Below, piece after piece: positions 41,246-50,360 of a DNA stretch of 64,000 bases. Every line of letters starts with the position of its first letter. Position 1 is the stretch's first letter. The stretch comes from Pseudocercospora fijiensis CIRAD86. Lineage: Eukaryota > Ascomycota > Dothideomycetes > Mycosphaerellales > Mycosphaerellaceae. The position numbers were made by a program, and so were the translations under genes. A model generated the notes under the pieces. The model did not search any database. It was not told where the DNA came from and was given only the letters and a program-made list of their open reading frames with translations. The stretch covers positions 930,001 through 994,000 of the forward strand of contig NW_006921543.1 of NCBI RefSeq assembly GCF_000340215.1, written 5' to 3'.

Positions 41246-42219
41246 GGCGATTCGTGTATCGTACGGCTAACGCGTTGCTGGAGTGGAGGCGAGGACGGGC
41301 TGAGTGAATGGAGATTGATGTAGGGGTGGGAGATGAGGGTAGAGGGAGGAGATGAAGGAAGAAGAAGAGGGCCAAGCTCGAAATAAAATCTTAACGGATG
41401 CAATGTGTATCTGCTCGGCCATCAGAGCCTTCTCCGCCAAGGCCGTGCCGAGCGTCTGCCCATGGAGCATGGTGACACGCGACAAGCCTCATCATCAGCT
41501 TCCATGTCCGAAGAAAAGAGGCTAGCGAGGCACAGATGGCGTATTCCTCTGCTGCAAACACGCAGTCCGCGCGCAGAAAAGTCTTCTCGCGGAGGAATGA
41601 GGTCGGCGAGCTCGAGGCTTGCCGCGTAGTGCATGTTCGGAGTGAGGATAGTAGTTTTGTTCGGTGCTCGTAATCTGTATGGTCTAAGAAGCGGGCATTC
41701 GTATAGTAGAAGGAAAGGGAAGGGAAAGAATTAGTCGATTGGTGGGAAAGTAGATGCGTAGGCGCTAATTTGCGGCTGACCATATGCACGGTCACGCACA
41801 GACTCGGCTATACGGACGTTGGTCAACTCCGCTTTTAGCGTGGTCAACCGCAGATTTCTCTGGGAGTACGCGAGACAGTGCAAACTCAATTTCGCTGCAG
41901 ACGCCGCACCTCACTCTATGCCGACGCCTGCCCGCCCGATGATGCAGTCTGTCACCGGCATTGATCTGGTCACAGTCTTGGCCCGACCATCTTCAGAATC
42001 AGAATCATATCTCCCGCCGTACACAACTTCTCCGCTATCTACCACCTCCACCAGCTCGAGCATAGACCCTGCATAGATTTTTCCTAACGATAGACAGCTA
42101 GCATCGAGCCACGACACCTCACCACGAGCCGGCTGCATGCGACAAACTTTGCTGCGGTCCGCTTTGAAAGGCTGCATCTCAATACGTAAACTCATCCTGT
42201 ACACCCGAACCCATCCACC
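41246..42219. promoter_or_regulatory. Bidirectional promoter of the betaine gene pair
   Basis: 974 bp between the divergent choline oxidase and aldehyde dehydrogenase genes. It contains no convincing gene, although several frames of 70-135 codons overlap here. It probably carries shared control elements; none can be identified by eye. Confidence 0.6.
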
Positions 42220-43722
42220 ATGGCTGGCATCAAGTACGACCAGCAGACTCTCTACTACGGAGGAAAGCGACAGACTACCAGTGAGACCTTCCAAACCATA
42301 GACCCTTCTACAGCGCAACCCATCGCAGACATCTGCAAAGCAGACAAGGCTGCGATTGATGCAGCTGTCAAGTCCGCCAAGAATGCATTCTCAAAATGGT
42401 CTGCCATGCCACCTATGGAGCGATCGAGAATACTACTGCGGGCAGTGGCACTTCTGAGACAGCGAAACGACGAACTGGCCACGATCGAGACTCATGATAC
42501 CGGGAAAGCATTCTCGGAGACTAGTGTAGTCGATGTCGTGACTGGAGCCGATGTGCTGGAGTACTATGCGAATTTGATCGCTTCCGGAGGCCTGAATGGC
42601 GAGACAACCCAGCTCAGACCCGACGCCTGGCTATACACAACCAAAGCACCAATCGGAGTATGCGCAGGAATCGGAGCATGGAATTATCCCATTCAGATCG
42701 CATTGTGGAAGTCGGCACCGTGTCTCGCAGCAGGAAACTGCATGGTCTACAAACCTTCAGAATTCACGCCCCTCCACGCTCTCAAACTTGCAGAGATCTA
42801 TACCGAAGCTGGCGTCCCAGCAGGTGTCTTCAACGTGGTCCAAGGCGCTGGCGACGTCGGCGCCATGCTGACTTCACACCCCGACATCCAGAAAGTCTCT
42901 TTCACCGGACAAGTCAGCACAGGCATGAAAGTCGCAAGCTCAGCAGCAGGCGCCATGAAATACGTAACAATGGAACTCGGCGGAAAATCACCCTGCATAA
43001 TCCTCCCCGACGCCGACATAGAAGACGCCGTCAACGGCGCCATGATGGCCAACTTCTTCTCCACCGGCCAAGTCTGCACAAACGGAACCCGCGTCTTCAT
43101 CCCCAAATCCCTACAACCCGACTTCGAACGTCTCCTCCTGCAAAAAATGCCCAACATCCGCCCGGGCCACCTCTTCAACCCAACCACAAATTTCGGTCCC
43201 CTCGTCAGCAAAGTCCATTACGAGAAAGTTCTCAAATACATAAAACACGGCATCGAAGTCGATAAAGCCAAACTCCTCTACGGCGGTCTCAGGAAACCAG
43301 AAGCTACCTCTTCCGAAGGCTACTGGGTAAAACCCACAGTTTTCACAAACTGCACCGACGACATGCTCATAACAATCGACGAAATCTTCGGTCCCGTCAT
43401 GGCCATCTTACCATACGACGATAAAGAATCGAATTGGGTCGACAATCTCGTGAAAAGAGCGAACAGTACAAAAATGGGTCTTGCGGCGGGGATTTTCTCG
43501 AAAAATATCGATCACGCGCATAAAATTCTTGCGCGTGTGGAAGCGGGTATCACGTGGGTGAATACTTGGGGGGAGTCGCCGGCGGAGATGCCGGTCGGGG
43601 GTTGGAAGTTGAGTGGATTGGGGGTGGAGAATGGGAGGAGGGGACTTGAGAATTGGGTGCAGAATAAGAGTACGTTGGTGGAGATGGGTGGGAAGGTACC
43701 GACTGCTTTTCCAAAATTGTAA
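42220..43722 (+). CDS. Betaine aldehyde dehydrogenase
   Basis: Intronless, 500 aa, normal for class 9-type aldehyde dehydrogenases. NAD-binding and active-site blocks: PIGVCAGIGAWNYPIQIALW, VSFTGQVSTGMKV, MELGGKSPC with the general-base Glu at 252, FSTGQVCTNGTRVF with the nucleophile Cys at 286, and EIFGPVMAILPY. The VCTNGTRVF motif and overall pattern are those of BADH, oxidising betaine aldehyde to glycine betaine with NAD(P)+. The C-terminus PKL fits the PTS1 consensus, matching the divergent oxidase, so both steps may run in peroxisomes. The product is an osmoprotectant and methyl donor. Confidence 0.92.
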   Translation: MAGIKYDQQTLYYGGKRQTTSETFQTIDPSTAQPIADICKADKAAIDAAVKSAKNAFSKWSAMPPMERSRILLRAVALLRQRNDELATIETHDTGKAFSETSVVDVVTGADVLEYYANLIASGGLNGETTQLRPDAWLYTTKAPIGVCAGIGAWNYPIQIALWKSAPCLAAGNCMVYKPSEFTPLHALKLAEIYTEAGVPAGVFNVVQGAGDVGAMLTSHPDIQKVSFTGQVSTGMKVASSAAGAMKYVTMELGGKSPCIILPDADIEDAVNGAMMANFFSTGQVCTNGTRVFIPKSLQPDFERLLLQKMPNIRPGHLFNPTTNFGPLVSKVHYEKVLKYIKHGIEVDKAKLLYGGLRKPEATSSEGYWVKPTVFTNCTDDMLITIDEIFGPVMAILPYDDKESNWVDNLVKRANSTKMGLAAGIFSKNIDHAHKILARVEAGITWVNTWGESPAEMPVGGWKLSGLGVENGRRGLENWVQNKSTLVEMGGKVPTAFPKL

Positions 43723-43801
43723 GCAGGAAAAATATTATGATCTAGCTGTATGTAGATCCACCGCTATTTCCAACTTGTACATACCACCAAAAAAAAAAAA
43801 C

Positions 43802-45184
43802 TCACAACCACCACCCATCTACATCTCCTCCCTTCCCCTTCCCCTTCCCCTCCATAGCCCCCTCCAATTTCCACCTAACCTCATCATACGTTTCCTGACT
43901 CCCCATCATATACTCATAAACGCCCTCCACAACCTTCCTCCTCTCAAACCCCAACTCCATAAACCTCTGAATCTGCACCTCCTCCCTCTCCAAAATTCTC
44001 CGTAAAATCCCCACCGACAAAATTTTCCGATTCCCCATCCACCAACGCTCGTAACTCTCGACCTCGGTTTCGAAGTCTTTCCGAGAGCCGTAGACTTGCG
44101 AATACAAATTTTTGTAGCGGAATTCGGAGGTTTGGAGGGTGGAGTGGAGCCAGTGTAAAGCGGTGAGTTGGGGTTTGAGGTGGGAGAGGTGGTGGGTTGG
44201 GTTGAAGTTACAGAGTGCGGATAGCTGGTGAGGGCAGAGACGGTTGCGTTCGTGGGAGAGGGTCGTGAGATGGCGGTGGAGGTGACTGAGGTCGGATATC
44301 ATTTCTTGAATGCTGAGTTTCGACTCTGTGGTTAGAAAGACCGCGATTTGGAGATTCTGTTCTTGGGTTTTGAAGAATTGGTGGTATTGTTGGAGGATGT
44401 TGTAGGAGAGGCTTGATTGCGATCCGTAGGGGATTGTGTGGAGGGCGATTTGGAGAGCTGCGATGCCAAAGCCTGTGCCGTTGTTGAGGATTGTGAGGGT
44501 ATGGTTGAAAGTTTCGGCGAGGTCTGCGATGCCGTGTTCTTCGTATAATACCACTTCGTGTCGATAGGCGGCGTCTTGGTCTGTGAGAGCGTCGATGAGT
44601 TTTTGCGTATGACTTGTCGTGTGAGCGAGCTTGAGGAAGGTTTTGTCGCCTTTCATATCCACTGCGTCCTTATGCTGCTTGAAATCTTCGAATGCCGCTG
44701 TAAGATTTTGGGAGACAGTGTGCATGGCCAGACCAATGAAGTCCAGCGATCCGGTCATCTTGGTAAGTTCGCTGAGCTCGTGAATTGTTCCTGTCAACGG
44801 AGTCCTGCCTTCCTTCAGGTCGCTGAGAATGGACTTCTGTGGCTTGATCCAAGCATTACTGCAGAGCGAGCTACTTTCCGGCAACACATGGTAGCTGCAG
44901 AGCATACCAAGGCCGCGCGCACTTGTGCTCGCTAGTATGAGGAGAGGTCCCACGATGGCCGCTGTCGCCAATATTCCCACCGCAATGCTTATTGCGAAGC
45001 GTGTTGCAGGGATAGCTACCTCAATAATTTGTCGAATCCACGTTCCTATCCTTCTGTGCACCTCTTCCTCGTCAGCAAACCGAACTCGGCCGGGGTACGA
45101 ATCCCGGTCGCCATGATCGAAGAAGCCGTGTGTGCGCGATCGTCGTCGTCGGCGTGTTCTCTCCATCTCCTTTTCGGTTGACAT
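43802..45184 (-). CDS. Single-pass membrane protein, function unknown
   Basis: Intronless, 460 aa. An N-terminal Arg-rich cytosolic-type segment (ERTRRRRRSRTHGFF) is followed by a transmembrane helix at about residues 63-85 (FAISIAVGILATAAIVGPLL). The long C-terminal part is mostly helical with several possible coiled coils (ELSELTKMTGSLDFIGLAMH, LSDLHRHLTTLSHERNRL pattern) and a Cys pair region CPHQLSALCNF. It ends Gly/Lys-rich GKGKGKGGDVDGWWL. Fungal proteins of this form exist as hypotheticals. No enzyme motif. Tail-to-tail with the BADH gene, 79 bp apart. Confidence 0.7.
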   Translation of the reverse strand: MSTEKEMERTRRRRRSRTHGFFDHGDRDSYPGRVRFADEEEVHRRIGTWIRQIIEVAIPATRFAISIAVGILATAAIVGPLLILASTSARGLGMLCSYHVLPESSSLCSNAWIKPQKSILSDLKEGRTPLTGTIHELSELTKMTGSLDFIGLAMHTVSQNLTAAFEDFKQHKDAVDMKGDKTFLKLAHTTSHTQKLIDALTDQDAAYRHEVVLYEEHGIADLAETFNHTLTILNNGTGFGIAALQIALHTIPYGSQSSLSYNILQQYHQFFKTQEQNLQIAVFLTTESKLSIQEMISDLSHLHRHLTTLSHERNRLCPHQLSALCNFNPTHHLSHLKPQLTALHWLHSTLQTSEFRYKNLYSQVYGSRKDFETEVESYERWWMGNRKILSVGILRRILEREEVQIQRFMELGFERRKVVEGVYEYMMGSQETYDEVRWKLEGAMEGKGKGKGGDVDGWWL

Positions 45185-45957
45185 GGTCGGCCGCCGGAAG
45201 AGCAGTATCGTGCCTCAATTGGACATAGCGACTGAACAGTTTAGCAGTCACCGTCATGAGTATCGACGATGATTCGTAACGTGGTCTTACAATGCCCTTT
45301 GTTAGATCTACATCGCTGCCGCATCCGGCGATTTTGCGGTGTGTCGAGCTCGAGCGTAGCCTCATTGGAGCCCCTGACGCTGGCTGTAGAGCCACATATC
45401 GACAGATATAGCCTTCACGCATCTCAAGCCATTTCTCGGTGTTTAGAGAAGTCGGAAGGTCTTCAATGACGCTTTTGATGTCGGGATCCGGGCGCGTGGA
45501 GACTGGAATGCAGGTGTCCGTCGATGCTTTGTCGTCAACTCGCAACATCACCTCTCCTACACCAACCAAGGAATCCATTTGTCGCCGCCACTTCCACGTA
45601 GTTGCACATGCCGGAGTTATCTAGAGATGTCAAGCAGAAGAGATCAAGACCACGATGAGATTCAGGTGCTCGGGCCGGAGAGGTCTTGGCTGCGCTTCCG
45701 GTCCCAGATCGAGCTTGCGGACCATGCTTCATCTGCTCGAGAGTTTGATTGTAAGATATGAGCAGAGACTGACAACAGGTCTCCGTGTCGACCCACCAGG
45801 TCACTTTCAGATGCAGGTCCCGCGGAATTGCGCCCAAAATAACCCCTCAACCGCCTCTTAGCGCCAAGAGCTGACCGTCATATTAGACCACAATTTTCCC
45901 CCCACCAGCTCACGCCCACAGTCTGCAGATGACAGGGGGTTGTGTCCCGAATATTCA
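45185..45957. other. Intergenic interval
   Basis: Upstream of the membrane-protein gene and of the tRNA. Frames of 60-170 codons exist, but none is recognisable. Confidence 0.5.
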
Positions 45958-46116
45958 GGGCGCTTGGTCTAGGGGTATGATTGTAAGGAGTCCCGCAGCG
46001 CCGTGTTCTGCGGTCCAGTGCCTAATATTATTATCGTCTCTAGTTCGCTTCGCATGTTGGAATCTTCTTCCATACAGCCTTGTGAAAGGTCGTGGGTTCA
46101 ATTCCCACAGCGTCCA
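45958..46116 (+). tRNA. tRNA gene interrupted by about 87 nt, tRNA-Pro-like
   Basis: The 5' half GGGCGCTTGGTCTAGGGGTA continues TGATT, matching the acceptor strand, D-arm and A box of eukaryotic tRNA-Pro. The 3' half has a T-arm with stem GTGGG/CCCAC around TTCAATT (B box) and then AGCGTCC, which pairs with the 5' GGGCGCT over all seven positions (one G-T). A T5 run follows within ten bases. Total 159 nt against 72-73 for a mature tRNA, so about 87 nt intervenes in the anticodon region (about 45983-46078). I could not build a normal anticodon stem, so the anticodon is unassigned and the gene may be disrupted. Confidence 0.55.
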
Positions 46117-46122
46117 CGCTGT

Positions 46123-46127
46123 CTTTT
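46123..46127 (+). terminator. RNA polymerase III terminator (T5)
   Basis: Five T residues seven bases after the tRNA acceptor end, the usual Pol III stop. Confidence 0.6.
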
Positions 46128-46697
46128 TGCTGTTCTCTTGCGACTCTACACTATCGATACACCATGGTTTTGGACTGTGGGGCTTGTTGGACCTTGCGGG
46201 ACGAAAACTTTTGCCAATGACTGGTTAGTAAGCATCAATGCAAGACGGGCTGCTCTCGATGCATAAGGTATTGCGTTGGCGAGATGCAACGCCTTGGTGT
46301 CGGTGGCTGAAGACCTGCCTGTTCATTGGACCGGACTGCAGCCCGTCCTCAGCTGAGACGCCAGGACGACCGCAAGATCACGACACCGACACTTCTTGGA
46401 ACTGAAGCACAAGAACATAGCGTACGCCACGACCTGAACGCTCTTCATGCCCTGATGCCTCTCCACCAGGCCTCTTGCCGGACTCTCATTTGCTGCGGCT
46501 TGCTGACAACCTCCTCCGTAAAACGAACCCACCATGAACATGCATATATCGACTGAGCCTCGCGTCTTATGGCTTGCGTCTTGAGAATGCACATGTGTGA
46601 CTGGCTTGTGTAAGCCTTTCACACACCACATATAAAATCCAGCATGCCGCCTGGAAGCGATCCATTGCTCACATCAATCTGACCATCAGACTGCATC
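46128..46697. other. Interval between tRNA and tyrosinase remnant
   Basis: No recognisable gene. A TATA-like tatataaaatcc lies at about 46629-46641, some 57 bp before the tyrosinase ATG. Confidence 0.45.
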
Positions 46698-47665
46698 ATG
46701 AGCAATCCAAACGTGCTGACTGACCTGCCAGACGCTGGACGAAGAGGTCCACGTCTGGAGATTGACGAGTTCCTTCGGGATAATGAGATGACCAATCTGT
46801 TCTTGCTTGCGTTTTCCAACACACGCTCGCAGCTTACAAATTTGCAGCTTCAGATTTCAGATCTTGGGAGCAATTTGCCAAACGCGCATGGAAGAACCAA
46901 ATTCAGATTGACGATGGGCGGTAGCCATGGTGGCTGAAGCTGTGCAGAAAGTAACTATGACGGAGCCGGAACTCCACGAAACGGCCATTGAGACCAAAGG
47001 CGTTCTCGAATTGGCAGACACAGTCAACTCTTCGCTTCCGGCAGGAGCTTTGATCGACGTCGACGACCCAAACAAATTGACTGTACAGATCACCTGGAAC
47101 GCAAAAGTCAAAGTCAAAAAGTAAGGCCAAACCACTCCAATAGCCTTCTTCCCGCACACTGACCACATCTTGACTCAGATACGCCTTCGACGGCTCCTTC
47201 AGCGTCCACCTCTTCACCGGCTACGTCAAAGACGACCAACCCGAACGCTACATGACCAAGAAAAACGAAGTCGGCTTCGCAGGCATCTTCGCACGGAGCG
47301 CCGCAGATATCGAAAACTGTTCCAACTGCCAGTCCCAACGCGACAACGACATCGTCATCGAAGACGTCGTCCCCATCACCACGATCCTCTACGACTACCT
47401 AGAATCTGAACCACACAGTCGTGACCTCATCCGTGACGGCGAGCATCAGACAATTCGAGATCTGACAGCAGAAAGCGTCGTACCGTTCTTGACCGAGCAG
47501 CTTCATTGGCGTATCATCGATCTTGGTGCGACATTGTTGTCGGGACAAGAACGGCAGGCTGGACTCGAGATTACGGTTTCCAGTCGACAGTATACGCCAC
47601 CGACTGCGGAGAATGTGATGGGCGTTTATGGACCGGAGATCGTGTATCCTGAGATTACGAATTAA
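46698..47665 (+). pseudogene. Tyrosinase remnant lacking the copper-binding core
   Basis: The N-terminal frame (46698-46937) begins MSNPNVLTDLPDAGRRGPRL and EIDEFLRDNEMTNLFLLAF, the start of long fungal tyrosinases. It then jumps to FSNTRSQLTNLQLQISDLGS and stops. The next frame (46927-47120, intron 47121-47178, then 47179-47665) encodes the C-terminal domain: VTMTEPELHETAIETKGV, KYAFDGSFSVHLFTGYV, CSNCQSQRDN, VPFLTEQLHWRIIDL. About 250-300 residues carrying the six Cu-binding histidines are absent, and the two halves are in different frames. The gene therefore cannot make an active phenol oxidase. The clean intron (58 nt, GTAAGG..CAG) suggests the loss is fairly recent. An assembly collapse is possible, because poor sequence follows directly. 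Confidence 0.7.
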
Positions 47666-47674
47666 TTCTAAGCC

Positions 47675-48141
47675 TGGGGGGGGGGGGGGGGGGGTATTTT
47701 TTTTGGGAAAATCCAATTACAAAAAAATTGGCGGGTTTCCCCAAGATTCTTCCTGAAATGGAACCGCCCTGTTTCCACCCCCAAAGGCGGGGAATTTTTA
47801 CAAAAACCCTGGGCCCTCCGCGTTTTTCCGCCCTTTTAACTCCCTGAATGGTTTAAAGGGTGGATCTTGGTTCCACCCCCTAATTGGGCTTCCCAAATAT
47901 GGGCCCGCGGGCCCCGGGCCCCCCTTTACATAAATCTTATACCCCGGCCAGGAAAAACCTTTGGAGCTCCCTCTAACTCTTGGACCCCGAAGCCCCCCCA
48001 TTTTTGGGGGGGGAAAATTCCCGGAAAACTTTCCACTCTCCCTTCCAAATTGGGGGAAAAGCCTTCCTTTTACAGAATTTTTTACTTTCGGGGGCCTTTA
48101 CCCCTCCTCTTGAAAGGGGATGAAGTGAAACCCTGGGGGAT
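47675..48141. other. Low-quality sequence next to a gap
   Basis: Begins with an 18-20 base G-run and is full of inflated homopolymers (gggcccgcgggccccgggcc, runs of T, A and C), unlike any neighbour. It looks like the unreliable end of a sequencing read that was extended into the gap. Open frames here should be ignored. Confidence 0.8.
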
Positions 48142-48581
48142 NNNNNNNNNNNNNNNNNNNNNNNNNNNNNNNNNNNNNNNNNNNNNNNNNNNNNNNNNNN
48201 NNNNNNNNNNNNNNNNNNNNNNNNNNNNNNNNNNNNNNNNNNNNNNNNNNNNNNNNNNNNNNNNNNNNNNNNNNNNNNNNNNNNNNNNNNNNNNNNNNNN
48301 NNNNNNNNNNNNNNNNNNNNNNNNNNNNNNNNNNNNNNNNNNNNNNNNNNNNNNNNNNNNNNNNNNNNNNNNNNNNNNNNNNNNNNNNNNNNNNNNNNNN
48401 NNNNNNNNNNNNNNNNNNNNNNNNNNNNNNNNNNNNNNNNNNNNNNNNNNNNNNNNNNNNNNNNNNNNNNNNNNNNNNNNNNNNNNNNNNNNNNNNNNNN
48501 NNNNNNNNNNNNNNNNNNNNNNNNNNNNNNNNNNNNNNNNNNNNNNNNNNNNNNNNNNNNNNNNNNNNNNNNNNNNNNNNN
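48142..48581. other. Assembly gap (440 N)
   Basis: 440 consecutive N. The next gene starts 62 bases after it, so its promoter is missing. Confidence 1.
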
Positions 48582-48643
48582 CTGCGGAGAGATGTTCACC
48601 TCCGAAGCTGCATTGAACGTCCACTCATCAACATCACAACAGC

Positions 48644-49710
48644 ATGCGGCGAATACGAGTAGCCTCCGAGGCATTGAGACTGGCCACTGAGCCATCTCGC
48701 CAGCCATACGTATGCCGGTCATGTATGGCGCAAGCTGCGCGACAATTCCACACGACTCGCCAGCGCGACGCCCAGCGCGAAGTCCCCTATTACCAGCGAT
48801 TAAAAGACTCAATATTCGGCAAAAAGCAGCCAGAGAAGAAGAAGAAGCAAGACGATGGGGATGTGTCTGATCCAGAAGCTGAGCGCGAGGAATACCACAC
48901 GAGAAAGACCATAATGCAGAACGGAGTCGAGTACGAAGTTGCGCAACGAGTTGATCCCAGCAAAAGAAAAGATTATTTGCCAGCAACGACTTGGCATGGA
49001 TTGGAGCGCGTGGGTAATCGCGAGTGGGCGAAAGCTCGTGCTGACCAAGGAGAGGTATACGAAGGGTAGGACATGCTTACACCACGATGAACCAACGAAA
49101 GTTCTAACACGCAGGCAGCTTCATGCGCGAGACTGGAGCCAATCTGGACAGTGAAGAAGAGCTCCTCGAATTAGAGAAGAAAATTCTGGAAACCGTCCAT
49201 CGCGAGACGCCAAGCAAGGCGGGACAACAAGACCTTACCAAGATAAACATCACAAACCCCGACCTCAAACTAGCAGTACGACAGACCCTCCGAACTGAAT
49301 CCCAACCTCTTACTAATCCATCACAGATCGTCCGAGAAGTCATCCGCTTCACCGGCAAACGCGTCCCAGACCAGATCATCTCCAAAGCACGCACAGCCGA
49401 AGATATCTTCCGAGCAGTGCAAGCCAAAGAGCCCCCGAAAAAGCTCAAAGACGATCCAAGAGTACAGGAACTCGGCGCGAGCGAGAAACTCCCCAACGTC
49501 AAGGTGTATTCGCAAAAACGAACGTCCGTGCACAAAGAGATGGATATCGGAAGATGGAAGGTCATCGAGGATGAACTGAAACTCAGGAATTTGCCGGTGT
49601 TTGGCACGAATTTTCCCTATGCGAAGGAAGGAGTGAGGATGCATGAGAAGAAGGTGGATTGGAGGAAACATGGGTATGTGAAGTATAAGGCGAAGAAGGC
49701 GAAGAAGTGA
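48644..49710 (+). CDS. Mitochondrial large ribosomal subunit protein mL50
   Basis: Two exons (48644-49065 and 49119-49710) over a 53-nt intron (GTAGGA, branch CTAAC, acceptor GCAG) restoring VYEG-FMRETGANLD; 337 aa. An Arg-rich mitochondrial presequence with a CRSC motif (MRRIRVASEALRLATEPSRQ, CRSCMAQAARQFHTT) precedes the conserved WHGLERVGNREWAKARAD and the L50 domain (KAGQQDLTKINITNPDLKLA, VREVIRFTGKRVPDQIISKA). It ends in a basic KYKAKKAKK tail. A structural component of the 54S mitoribosome subunit, imported to the matrix. Confidence 0.87.
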
Positions 49711-50360
49711 GTGAGGTGGATTGCATGAGCTTCGATCGGTTTCGGTTGGGGCCAACACTACTTGCAGAGCAGTAGCAGGCTCGCAGATATATATGTTGCG
49801 CTGAAATTGGTCCCGACGATCAAGGTTTCCGAACCCGTATATCAACCGGATTTTCCCTCCTAAGTTCCTGAAGGAAGCGTTATTTGACCGGAGATTTCCA
49901 AGTCCATACCGTTTGCCGTGAGGCTGAGGCACTACACCCGGAAGGCATAGTCACGAATACGCCTTTCTCCATCGAGACTTGATCAAGGCCCAGCTTGGGT
50001 GGTGCGGAATGTTGTATATAAGTCGACGTAGAATTCTCTCCTTGATGCTGCTGATCAGACAGACTTTGTGAAATTTTAGAATTGCGGAAGAGGAAGTGAG
50101 TATAGGCAAAAGAGCAAAAGACTTGTCAAGGCCTATATGTACATAAGATAAAGGTAATCAAAAAAGGACATATGGGAACATTCGTTGACCAAAAGCGAGA
50201 CTTGAACTTGTCATCGTTTAGAATCGCGCGAAGAGGTAATACATACTCCATCCATCCATCGTCCATGTCATGATCATTCCCATTCCCGTTTACGCAAACA
50301 GCGCGCGCCGTTCCCTTGCCTTCAAAAAACCATCCCAAGTCCACAACTCCGCTATATCCA
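49711..50360. other. Convergent intergenic interval
   Basis: 650 bp between two 3' ends; no supported gene. A TATATAAG at about 50014 is not followed by a gene. Confidence 0.5.

Noticed and set aside
42660..43265. 201-codon Arg/His-rich plus frame
   Set aside because: Out-of-frame shadow inside the BADH gene.
47867..48616. Long frames crossing the N gap
   Set aside because: Made of X residues and low-quality homopolymer sequence.
50160..50230. Reverse-strand B-box-like gttcaagtct considered as a tRNA
   Set aside because: No A box or pairing acceptor stem could be found.
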